DNA from: Nicotiana tabacum | Lineage: Eukaryota > Streptophyta > Magnoliopsida > Solanales > Solanaceae | NCBI RefSeq assembly: GCF_000715075.1 | Contig: NC_134097.1 | Coordinates: 64,575,190-64,639,189, forward strand | Length of the DNA stretch: 64,000 nucleotides | Direction of reading: 5' to 3' | Shown: positions 10,270 through 19,281 of the stretch, piece by piece | Numbering within the stretch: the stretch's first letter is position 1 | How the letters are laid out: each line of letters opens with the position of its first letter | Made by a program: the position numbers and the translations under genes | Notes under the pieces: generated by a model | Databases searched by the model: none | Seen by the model: the letters and a program-made list of their open reading frames with translations, nothing else | Told to the model about the DNA's origin: nothing

Positions 10270-10335
10270 GTGAGTTTCGGCGCAGTCCTTTTGTATTTTG
10301 CATCTTCCTTTCTTTATCGAGTCTTTCTTTTGCAG
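10270..10335 (+). other. Predicted intron in D's antisense gene
   Basis: Donor GTGAGT, Py-rich tail and acceptor TTTTGCAG; 66 bp. Coiled-coil coding resumes directly after it (AFDRLRFEQL). Confidence 0.6.
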
Positions 10336-10506
10336 GCCTTTGATAGGCTTAGGTTTGAACAGCTCTGTCACGGGGCCATGCTTCAGAAAGCTCTGGATGA
10401 GGGTGAGTCCCTTAGGCTCCTTATCAAGGAGAAGGAGGTTGAGTTGATGCACTGGCGATATGAGGCGTATTGGAGCTCGAATTACGAGAGCTATTTGATG
10501 GAGCAA

Positions 10507-10572
10507 GTAATCTTCTGTAGTACGTGCTTCGCTATTTTTTACCCTTAAGGTTAATCCCTTTGCCTATCTCAG
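10507..10572 (+). other. Predicted intron in D's antisense gene
   Basis: Donor GTAATC, acceptor CTATCTCAG, 66 bp, containing stops in the coding frame. Joining the flanks restores continuous heptad-rich coding (MEQ then LQKKTEALEYL). Confidence 0.6.
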
Positions 10573-11339
10573 CTACAAAAAAAGACGGAGGCTTTGGAGT
10601 ACCTTACAGGCAAAGCCGACCGCATCAGGAATGCTTGCGGTGAATTGAGGGCTCAGGTGCAAGCTCAAGCTTTAGAGGAGATGGGCGCCTTGGCCAAGGT
10701 TCCCAACTTCGAGGCCCAACTTCGCTTGGCTCGTGACAATGTTACAGTTCAAGCGGATATGATCGTGAAGCTCGAGTCCGATCTCTCGAAGGTCAGGGCT
10801 GAGATAATCGATGCCCGGGCTGAAGCAGCATTAAGTCAAACCAAGGCTGATCAGGAGATGTCGATTCATATGAAGGGCGCTGCCGATGCCCAAGCCGAGT
10901 TGAAGCGGGCCCTCGATTGTGAGAAGAGGATCGAGGAATATGTTCGTTGCAGATACCGATGAGAGGTACTCGAGGAGATCGGCGCAAGGGGCTTCGTTCT
11001 CTCGGAGGAGTTGGCTCGAGCAAGGGCAGACGAGCGCGATGCTCGGTCACTTCTTGCTGACATCATAGAGAGCGAATCTGGGGTTGGCAGGCTATAACTT
11101 TTGGAGCGGAGCATAGATTTCACCATTTTCCATTTTGTATTTGATATTTGCAGAGCATGTTTGTAGATTGAGAGCGCGCCTTTTGTATATGTAAATAAGA
11201 GAAAACTTGAAGCTTTATCTCTTTTGTATCTCTTTCTGCATTGCTTTCGACCAGGCGAGCTGGTTTCAGTATTTTGGTAGGAGCCCCGTGGGTCCGAAGC
11301 TAATTAGGCAGGTCCGGAGGCTCTTAAGTGCGATTTTTG

Positions 11340-11940
11340 ATGTGAGTAAGCATTAGGGCCTCTGTGCATTGCCCAACTATTTTAGGCCTAGTCTCCGAGT
11401 CAGGCCTTGACTAGAGCTTACCTGACCTTCAATCTTCTGTGCCTGTATGGGCGGATGAAGATTGTTCTTGTCCCTTTCCCTTGGGCATTTGTGTTTAAAC
11501 TATTTTGGGTCCAGTCTCCGAGTCACGTTGTGACTCGAGCTTTAATTGACCCTCAAGTTTTTTCGTGCTTGCATGGGCGGATGACGATGGCTCTTGCGCT
11601 TCGGGTCGAAGCGACCTTTTAAATGTGTGGCCCAGAGGCTTGTTTGACTGGCGACAATGGCACTTACGCTGTGCCCTTAGGCATTTATAGTTAACTATTT
11701 TGGATCCGGTCTCCGAATCAGGTTACGACTCGAGCTCATTTTAATCCTCAAGTTTTCAATTTTCAAGCTGGCGGTAGTGGCTCTTATACTGTTTGGTCGT
11801 TGAGACCTTTTAGTGTACGGCCCGGAGGCTCGTTTGGATGGCGACAATGGCTCATACGCTTTTGCCCGTGGGCATTTTGTAGTCTTTGTTTTCCTCTCAT
11901 TAAGGTCTTTTTGAAATGATTTTGCCTGACCCATTGTCGG
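11340..11940. repeat. Degenerate direct repeats in D's interior
   Basis: About four related segments of 120-200 bp each contain 'agtctccgagtca', 'gactcgagct', 'gggcggatga' or 'ggcgacaatggct' and 'gggcattt' in the same order. They lie downstream of the antisense gene and do not code. Confidence 0.55.
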
Positions 11941-12334
11941 TTCGGGAAGAACCTCGATTACAAGTCGTTAGTGGCGATGTTCGAGCACCTCGGAAGGTTC
12001 TTAGCTCGTAGGCTGAGTAGCTCGAAGCCTTGTGATTTGGAGCTGACATGGCCGAAGCTCATTTGCCTATTGAGGGAAGCCTGTTTTAATCGGTTCTTTT
12101 CGAAGTATATTCGAAGTAATGGCCTATGATTTTGTTAGCGACAGTCAGGCGTCCCCGAGTCGCGTTAATTTGGCTGGTGCAGCTGTTTTGACTGTAGTCA
12201 TATATGTTTGGCTGGAGCCATTTTTTATCTCGAGTGATAGTTTAGGCGTCTACACCGAGGGTATGCCCTTTCGGGATTCTTACAAATGCAACGTATGGGC
12301 TAAACTTCGGGATTGAGTTTTATGCATGTAGTAA

Positions 12335-12455
12335 GGTCTTACAAAATTTTCATGCATGTTGAGGTCTTATAGTTTGTCATGCCTGTTGAGGTCTTACAGT
12401 TTGTCATGCCTGTTGAGGTCTTACAGTTTGTCATGCCTATTGAGGTCTTACAGTT
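12335..12455. repeat. 27-bp minisatellite in D
   Basis: Four to five tandem copies of a unit containing gaggtcttacagtttgtc followed by atgcctgtt. Neighbouring copies are nearly identical, so the array is a recent local expansion. Confidence 0.8.
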
Positions 12456-13689
12456 TTGTTGCTATGTAGAACAGATCTAGTTATACCGAGTCTACCTGCT
12501 CGGGGTCTTACGGCCTCAGGTTTTCTAGTATACGGCGATTGGCGACAGTCTCTAAGTCATCGAGTTTGCTTAGGCTCGAAGGCCGTTATTTGTGAGCTCG
12601 GAGCTACCTTGTTGGGGCTTTATGAGCCCGGAGTTCCGACCCTGGGGTCGTGTGGGTGCCAAATTGTTGACACTAAGTCTCCGAATATTTCGGAATGCAT
12701 TTGGTGGAGGGATCCCTGCCGAGAGTATGCTAAAATTTCCTTTTCTGGAGTATGAGATGCTAAAAGATATTCTTTTATTGCTTGGCGTAAATACATATCG
12801 TTTCATTATTGTGAACTTGGCCCCAGCGGGCGCGGCTCCTTGGACCGTTTGATCCGGTACATGATTCCCTATTGAAACTTAGTCTACCGTTCCCCAGTCC
12901 ATTTGAGCGGGCGGCACCTTCAAGGGGGGGTGTCGTTCATCGTTTGATTGCAGAAGAAGTCCTGTGATCTTGTCGGATCCTCCTCAAGGGGTACGTTGCT
13001 CCGCTAAGAACCTCGCTGGCGAGACCCTCCTCGGGGTGGAAGTCCGGCCGAGGGGAAAGAGTGCGACGGGTTCTGTTAAGGCCTTGAGGTCCCCGGGGAG
13101 AGTGAGAACTTCCGAACGCCCTGACCGGGTGTCTGCATACAGGTTAGTGAAAAATATCAAAGGAGGGAGGTAGTTTTTCTTTATCGCGGGATGTGTAGGT
13201 GATGTTCCGAGGTTTGGTATGTTCCTGCTATTTCGGGGTGTGGACTCTAGTACAGCCCTACGCTGTGTTTAATCAGGCTTGGCCGAAGATGTGGTTTGCT
13301 TACCCTTTGACTTTTTCGAGAGTGGAGATATTGGTGTCGGCGATGTGTCATGTGATGCGGAATTTCCCCTTATTGCGTATTGCTTCCTACTGATGGTTTT
13401 AATTCTGGACCTTGTGTGGAATTTCATCCTTTTGGCAAAGTGGGGGTGACCCTATCTTCGGGCAATGCGCCCGTGGTCGTCTAAATAAGGCGCCGTGTCT
13501 TGTGCCTCCTTTGATGATATGGAACTCGGTGTTCCGGTCTGGGCCAGTCATGCTGTTATGAGAGAATGGTCTTTCTCCTTGTCATAGCGATCATCGTTTA
13601 GAATCTGTCAAAGATTCGAGAGGTGGTTGTGTTTTGACCCGGTGGTCCAAGCCGCCCCATCATCCTCAGCCCGAAAGTGCTGATCGAGC
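12456..13689. other. Non-coding interior of D between repeats and gag
   Basis: No RT, RNase H or integrase motif is found on either strand. This is where pol would lie in a full-length relative. Short open frames here (for example 12456-12755 and 12964-13173) lack recognisable similarity. Confidence 0.45.
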
Positions 13690-15498
13690 CACCTGCACTC
13701 ACGTGCACATATTTTATTTAAAACGGATTGAAAGAGGAAGAAAGCTACCAATGCATCATTGTGAGGTCGAGACGAGGTCTCGGTACCCTCTTTGCTGAAT
13801 GTAAGGGCGTCCTTAGGGGCATATCCCCAGATCTGCCTTTCTCCGGTGATGGGAAATTTTGTTCTCCCTTTTACAAGTTCTTGGAAAGGGTCGTCGTTCC
13901 TCCATTATCGTGGTAACGCGCTGCAGCCCGTTTGCTTTGTTCCTCTTGACCTCCTTCCATACTGGGGATTGAACTTGAATTCGGTTGCTCGTCAGTTCTC
14001 GGCGGCGATTTTTGTCGAGCGGCGTGGCACCTTTCCTTCTTAGCTGGCAGATATCTTCGGCCCCTCGACCGCACTTGCTATGTAGTTCCCGTGCCAGGCT
14101 GTGATTCCTATGATAGGAATTCGACCGAATTGGTCCGAGCCATTCGATGTCCCTAGTTTCACCTACGGCGAACACGACGTTTGGTATAGTGATGTGGAAA
14201 TTGTACTCTGATGGGCGAGGCGCCCTTGTCGGCCATGCGTCCTCGTTGAATCTGGCTTTGTTAATGATTCCTCGAAGATATTGCCCTCGAGCCATTCTCC
14301 AATCGTTGTGAGGTAGATTGCATCTCGGGGCATTCCTCCTGTCTGCGGAACACGGGTGGTACCTTCCTCTGTTTGGCATTGGTTCCTTTGCCAGGAGCCT
14401 GTTTGGGTAAGCTGAGCCCGAGAAGGCTCCTGGATTGTCATCCACGACCCTAATTTGCGACTGATGTCGGGTACAGGCACCCGACCAGGTCTTGGCTGGG
14501 TACCTGATCAAGTTTTGTTTGAACTGCCCTGAAATCGTCGGGCTTGGTTTGTTTAGGCTTTGAGTGAAGGCCTGTATTGCCCAGTCGTCTGAGATCCGGG
14601 GTAATCTCATTCGTTCCATCGGGGAATGTGGTGTGAATTCCTGTGGTGTTTCATTCTCCCTTTGTTCGGCCCTGGATGCATTGGGCATTCTCGTCGTTGC
14701 TTCGATTGTGCCGGCATATGCCTTTATGGAGGGATCTGCCGGTATGGTAAGCAATTTTATGGGGTCGGGCGCTAGGTTATGACGCCATATCATGGTTCCT
14801 TTCGAGAGTGTTACCGTAAACCTCTTTGATAAGACGGGCTTGATCTCATCATCTTTTGGGTCGTTGCCTTTTTCCGCGCACGTATAGGCAGCAATATGTT
14901 CGTTAGGATCTGAGGTCCCGTTGTACCTAGGGAGTTCTGGCGTTTTGAGCTTCTTTGGAATGGGCTTTGGGGCCGCTTCCTCGGCGAACTGCCTTTGTAT
15001 GAACTTCTTCGAATCCACGACCTTGAGGATCGGGGGTGCACCCGGGTTCTGATCGACCCTAGAGTTGTAGGTCCCGACCTTTTTATCGTTGGCTGCTATC
15101 ATTTTCTCACCCGATTCGATCCTTTCGGTGAGGTCCTCAAGCATCTTTACTATGGCAGGGTCGGCTACTGATCCGTTATATCTTGATCTCTCGGGTACTC
15201 ATTCGGTGGGGGGAGTTGTTTCCGGCACTGCTGTGCTGGGAGTCTTCGGATGGCTTTGTAACTGAGCGATGGCCAATTGTTGTGCCTGCAACATTTCAAA
15301 AATAACATGAAGACTAACTTCCTGTTCTTCCCGAGCTGGAGTTTTTTGGGCTTCCTGTCGGTCGCTATGCCGTATACTTCTATCGGTGTGCGAGGTTTCG
15401 TCGACCTGTTGTGCGTCCTGTGAATCTGCATTTGCTAGAATCGGTCCGGGCGCATTATCGGGATGCTGTGGTTGCGTTCCGGTAGCTGGAACAACCAC
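13690..15498 (-). pseudogene. gag of element D
   Basis: A single - strand frame from ATG 15498 is interrupted by one stop at 15199-15201 and then stays open for 443 codons to 13813. The N-terminal part is Gln/Pro-rich (about 100 aa). The capsid-like core carries PELPRYNGTSDPNEHIAAYTC, SKGTMIWRHNL, DDWAIQAFTQSLN and a QFKQNLIRYPAKTW run typical of Tat/Retand Gag. The zinc-knuckle position near residue 345 is degraded and lacks the usual Cys/His spacing. Past 13813 traces of the Gag-protease linker (RPHNDALV) are readable in another frame before all similarity is lost near 13690. The protease active site is absent. Confidence 0.75.
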
Positions 15499-15657
15499 AC
15501 CGTTTTCCCCGTGGTGTTCGAGGTTGTCGTTCTCGACTCTGTTTACCGAGCCAGATATTTTGACCTGAAATCAAAAGATCTTGGACAAGAAAAAGTGTGA
15601 AAGATAACTTGAGTTTGTGGAATGAAACCAGCAAGAAAATAATCACTATTATTTTCA

Positions 15658-15675
15658 GCCCCACGGTGGGCGCCA
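15658..15675 (-). other. Primer-binding site of element D (tRNA-Lys)
   Basis: The - strand reads TGGCGCCCACCGTGGGGC, the full complement of the 3' end of plant tRNA-Lys(CUU) including CCA. It lies three bases inside the LTR. Confidence 0.85.
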
Positions 15676-15678
15676 AAC

Positions 15679-16437
15679 TGTTTACCGTGAAAATGGTAAC
15701 AATAATTTAATTTGTAAATGGGATTCTAAAAATACGTGGTCTATTTTTATGCTAGTTGTTAGAGCAGTTGATGTTGAGAGTATGAAGTTTAATGAAGAAA
15801 TACAAGCTAAAACGGGGCAGTAATCAAACCGAGAGGCTTGCAGCCCGAGCCTCGGACTGGTCGATGAAGGACCTCGAGGTCGATATCTGGCTCAAGTTCG
15901 ACCTATCAGGGCTAATCTGGGATGGGATAATAGTTGAGATATGATCAAACAAGGCTCTTCATGGCCAATACCAAGCAATGAATGGAGAACAAGTATGAAA
16001 GCAATAAACGCTAAGAGTGGCCTCGAGCTAGTGGGAACGAGTAAGTTAGAGAGGAGAAAGAGATAGAGATATTATTGATCTTGTGGAGAAAATAGATGGA
16101 GCAACATCCTCCCTTTACAAAGTAGTGTGGGTTCTTTTTATATAGGAGGGGAACCCGGTTATAGTATAACATGCATTAATTGTAAAGTATGGAGATGGGA
16201 TGTCTAGATGTGACGCTTCGACAGAGGCCCCGGATAGGCCGACTCTGTCAGACTGAGCCGCATGCCTTGGGAATTTCCCCCTTTGATCTAGCCTCGGTCT
16301 TCATCTTCTCTGAGTCGGGCCTTGACGAGCCCCGAGGGAGGGGACTCGATCGCAATTCCATGTCCTCGGGGTCTCGAGGTATTCTTCCAAAGTGTCTTGA
16401 TAGCGAGAAATCAAGCCCTCTGATTTCGCCGCATACA
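15679..16437 (-). repeat. 5' LTR of element D
   Basis: 759 bp, TG to CA, next to the tRNA-Lys primer-binding site. A - strand TATA box (TATATAAAAA) lies at 16135-16144. Differences from the 3' LTR are scattered substitutions and small indels amounting to several percent by eye. Confidence 0.85.
16135..16144 (-). promoter_or_regulatory. LTR TATA box of element D
   Basis: TATATAAAAA on the - strand in the 5' LTR, in a GC-richer setting (cccctcc upstream). The same box (7563-7572) is kept in the 3' LTR. Confidence 0.6.
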
Positions 16438-16442
16438 CCTAC
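16438..16442. repeat. Target-site duplication of D, right copy (CCTAC)
   Basis: Identical to 7094-7098. Confidence 0.85.
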
Positions 16443-16680
16443 AACGATTAACCAGACACATAGCCGCCATGGGGCAATTCATCTCGAGGTCCTCCAATAA
16501 AAGCCACTGATTCTTCTCACTGCTGAAAGAGAAGAATAACTTTTCATGGACCCCGGAGTGCCAACGGGCCTTGGAGGAGCTCAAGCAATATCTATCGAGC
16601 CCAACGCTGCTTCACACGCTGAAGGCAGACGAACAACTATACCTATGCTTGGCAGTATCGAAGATAGCGGAGAAACTGCA
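16443..16680 (+). pseudogene. RT/RNase H fragment of element E, right of D
   Basis: It continues the reading interrupted at 7098: connection-region GQFISRSS and FFSLLK, then SWTPECQRALEELKQYLSS (the start of the RNase H fold), ending LYLCLAVSKIA. After about 16680 the similarity stops inside RNase H and the sequence switches to exon 2 of the antisense gene. The rest of RNase H and all of integrase have therefore been deleted. One stop interrupts the fragment near 16499. Confidence 0.8.
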
Positions 16681-16689
16681 TTCGGGACC

Positions 16690-17473
16690 CGAACAATAGC
16701 TGCACCACCACCAAGCACCGATAAGAAAAAAGGAAAAGAGAGTAAAATAAAATTATGGAAAAAGGAAATCTTACTTACGTTTTGTGTTCCACTTCTCGAG
16801 GAACGACATGCACTCTGATGGGATTAGTGTCGAGGTCCTCACTCGTACAAACCGGCCTAGCCGGTTTCGATCCTGATCTTCATCGATACTCGAGAACGGA
16901 GCTTTACTAGCCCTACGCACGAGCTTGATCAGTCCCCCTTGAAAGAGTCAGGGATTGTATAGACACATGAGGTGGTCGACGGTGAATGGACATCCATCAA
17001 TCTTGCTCACGAAGAACCGAAAAAGGATCACGATCCTCTAGAATGAATGGTTAATTTGACCAAGGCATACCTTTTATCTTTTGCAGAAATGGATGATAAC
17101 TGGATCAAATAGGCCCAGCGTAAAGGGATAAGTGTAAACACTTAAGTATCCCTCAACGTGGGTAATGATATCTTCATCGGGTTCGGGAACCACCACGTGC
17201 TTGTCAGCCCAGTTGCAATCCTTTTTTACCATGGGATGATTTCTTCAGTGATCGAGCATACGTATCTCGAAACCTTCTTACACCGGCCGGGAACAGAGGG
17301 AGGTTTTTCAACCTTGAAATCAGCGGTTACCGAGCACCCACCAGGTATGAACGTGATCAAGGGGGTTCCACTACTGGTTCCACGACAACAGTATGCGGAA
17401 CAGTCTCCTCGGCAGCCGACCGCGATGTAGAAGGAGTTTCTTTTTGGGGAACTATTTTTGCAGTTTTCGCCAT
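16690..17473 (-). pseudogene. Antisense gene of element E (Transposase_28-type)
   Basis: The gene runs against E. An ATG at 17473 opens MAKTAKIVPQKETPSTSRSA. Further down come FKVEKPPSVPG, VVVPEPDEDIITHVEGYLS, VYTYPFTLGLFDPVI, a FFVSKIDGCPFTVDHL run and RASKAPFSSIDEDQDR, the hallmark of the 'putative gypsy type transposon' (Transposase_28) family. Frameshifts near 17366 and 17233 and three stops inside the domain kill it. Exon 1 ends in a strong donor (GTAAGTAAG, near 16778); a matching acceptor (GGTGGTGCAG) lies near 16700, followed by the first codons of exon 2, after which the deletion into RNase H begins. The same family is present antisense in D. Role in the element's life cycle is unknown. 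Confidence 0.7.
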
Positions 17474-17668
17474 TTCTTTTAAATGGAGGGAAAGAGATGA
17501 AAAAGAGGAAGTTAAGGGGATACACTTGATGGTTTGGAATAAAGACGAGCGAAAATTCTTACAAAAATCTCAAGATACCAGGATACAAGTGCTAGAAAAT
17601 GTAGAGATTTCTAAGGAACAAGAGTAGAGAAGGTTTGGATGTAAAGTTTGAATGAATGAATAAGAGGG

Positions 17669-17676
17669 TATTTATA
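17669..17676 (-). promoter_or_regulatory. TATA box of E's antisense gene
   Basis: The - strand reads CTATAAATACCC with the core TATAAATA here, 196 bp upstream of the antisense ATG. It is followed by a CA/CT-rich leader typical of plant mRNAs, so this gene appears to have its own promoter inside the element, separate from the LTR. Confidence 0.6.
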
Positions 17677-17842
17677 GTTTTGAAACAATGGTTCAAATCC
17701 GTGAGTGGCCGACCAGCAACTGACAAGCATTTAATGCCATTAAGACGTGAATGAAGAGACGTTTCTTTCATTTTGTCGTTTCTAACGCGGAGTAACGATG
17801 TGAAAATCAGAAGCTCATATCGTTTCTCGTCATTTACTTTCC

Positions 17843-17858
17843 AAAAAACGAGGGGATT
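17843..17858 (+). other. Polypurine tract of element E
   Basis: AAAAAACGAGGGGA directly before the 3' LTR start at 17862, the place where plus-strand DNA synthesis is primed. Confidence 0.65.
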
Positions 17859-17861
17859 ATC

Positions 17862-18509
17862 TGTATACGATCGAAATAGAGCTCGTCTACTACATGATAA
17901 ATCGGGTTCGGAACATGAGGGATTGAAGATCGACCCCGAGTCCCATAGAACCAAAACACAAGGTCAGAATGTCCGTTCTTGAGAACATTGAGTCCATGAT
18001 CTCGGAATCGATCTTGATCCCAAACGAGCTCGAGGAAACATTGTCAGTATAACCAACCGAAGACCGAGATAATGGAAGACCGAAATATCCATGATCGGTC
18101 GGGTATTACGGCAGGAATCGCAACACGTATCAATAAGGAACCGACAAATCAGCAAATTAGAAGATTTTTACCTTTTATAGAATTGTACCTAATTAAAGTA
18201 GGACTACCCTACTATATAATGGGGTAAGGGGTGTTTGATTACTTGTAAAAGACATTGTAACAATCATTCAGAAGCAATATATTATTATTTTCTCTTTAAG
18301 TTCTTATAATCAATTGTGTCTTGACACCGATCGAAGTGTATCCTGTTCAATGATGGCTCACCCTCCAAGGCAGTAACTGTTCAAGTTGTGTGGTTTGAAT
18401 TTACTTTATCATTACTTACTTCAATTGTACTTTTAATTTATTGCTTTGTGTCAATTTAATCTACATATCTTTAAAACCATTTATTGTTATTCGATTTTGA
18501 CGGTAAACA
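17862..18509 (+). repeat. 3' LTR of element E
   Basis: 648 bp from TGTATACGATCG to GACGGTAAACA. The end sequence matches D's LTR end. A TATA box (TATATAAT, 18213-18220) is on the + strand, with a polyadenylation-like AT-rich stretch after it. The partner LTR is off the window. Confidence 0.75.
18213..18220 (+). promoter_or_regulatory. LTR TATA box of element E
   Basis: TATATAAT on the + strand within the 3' LTR; supports E's orientation. Confidence 0.5.
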
Positions 18510-19276
18510 GAACTATTTGTACTTTTAGTGTGATATTGGGTAGAAGTTTGGAATTGCTATCTTTTAGGCTGAATTAAGTTTTTTACACAGTTAATTAATT
18601 AATTTTGTGGTTTGTATGACTAGATGTGGAAATTAGCATTATCGTGTAGGATGCGATCCGTGCAAATATGATCATTCTTCAGGAGACAAAGTTTTAATTA
18701 TAGAGAGTATATCATGGGGGTGATAATTAAGTTCAGAGTTTTAAGTATGCATATTTATACCTACTAGGATAACTGAAACGTCGAGGATGCACTTTGTAAG
18801 AAAAAGATAAAATATTAGTATTTATTTTCCTTTCCAAGAGACAAAAAAAAGAACTTTCCGAAACACTTATAGTGTCTATACAAGGTAAAATAGAGTTCAA
18901 TTTTAAAGCTTTAATGTGGTAATTTTAAGTTGTTCACCTCTTTCATTTAATTTGGGAGTTTTGATAGTTTTCAATCATAAAAAGCTATTATTTCTAAAGT
19001 AATTGAACAAATAGTTTTTACCTAAAAAAGTTGCATTTATCTAATTTATCATGCACACAAATTAATTAACCTAAAGTAAGCAAAAGAAAGTTCTTTTTAT
19101 CATAGCATGTCCATTTAGGAAAGAAAGTAAAAGAATACTTTCCAATTCATTGAACATATACATTCTACCCATATAAAATAAGAATAATAAACAATATTGT
19201 AACACGGCACATTCACTAAGACCATGTTGGTCATCAAGAGAGGAAGACTTCTAGATTTCTTAACATGAATGGAGTT
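18510..19276. other. AT-rich spacer between elements E and A
   Basis: No open frame of note, no RNA gene and no repeat structure recognised. Probably host intergenic DNA into which E and A inserted. Confidence 0.5.
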
Positions 19277-19281
19277 ATTTA
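19277..19281. repeat. Target-site duplication of A, left copy (ATTTA)
   Basis: Identical to 28115-28119. Confidence 0.9.

Larger units (their letters stand above)
9148..11096 (+). pseudogene. Antisense gene of element D (Transposase_28-type, coiled coil)
   Basis: It runs opposite to D's gag. The first part has a domain of the 'putative gypsy type transposon' family (Transposase_28): FFAEKDGLEFTLNHLVRLYRP, RGLLTLRC and FVRV lie at about 9420-9595, then LSEYALTEVGSSRA at about 10168-10208. The second half is a long Ala/Glu/Arg/Leu-rich coiled coil (about 10340-11090) ending at TAA 11094-11096. Two 66-bp introns with GT..AG ends (10270-10335 and 10507-10572) interrupt the coiled-coil part, and removing them keeps coiled-coil coding on both sides. 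Stops near 9594 and 10961 and frameshifts near 9300-9380 and 9660-10160 make it a pseudogene. Function is unknown in the family; similar genes sit antisense downstream of pol in Tat-clade elements. Confidence 0.65.
7099..16437 (-). mobile_element. Element D: Tat/Retand-like Gypsy with gag and antisense gene but no pol
   Basis: Two LTRs (7099-7865 and 15679-16437) bound a 7.8 kb interior, flanked by the 5-bp duplication CCTAC (7094-7098 and 16438-16442). The primer-binding site at 15658-15675 matches tRNA-Lys on the - strand, and the upstream LTR has a - strand TATA box, so D reads right to left. The interior keeps gag (13690-15498, -) and an antisense coiled-coil gene (about 9148-11096, +). 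No RT, RNase H or integrase motif is visible. D and E share LTR-end sequence (ACGGTAAACA) and a similar polypurine-tract context, so they are close relatives. D must move, if at all, with enzymes from another copy. Confidence 0.8.
6686..18509 (+). mobile_element. Element E: Tat/Retand-like Ty3/Gypsy, fragmented by two insertions
   Basis: Visible E pieces are an RT fragment (6686-7098), an RNase H fragment (16443 to about 16680), an antisense gene (about 16690-17473, - strand), a polypurine tract (17843-17858) and a 3' LTR (17862-18509). F lies on its left, and D is inserted at 7099-16437. The + orientation follows from the pol pieces, the polypurine tract and the LTR TATA box. Everything 5' of the RT fragment is off the window. 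Integrase is missing, apparently deleted. Confidence 0.75.

Noticed and set aside
10228..11096. Host coiled-coil protein gene
   Set aside because: Lies wholly inside element D, is disrupted, and belongs to the transposon antisense gene family also found in E.
13792..14782. + strand open frames over D's gag
   Set aside because: Antisense shadows of gag; the - strand frame carries the recognisable Gag motifs.
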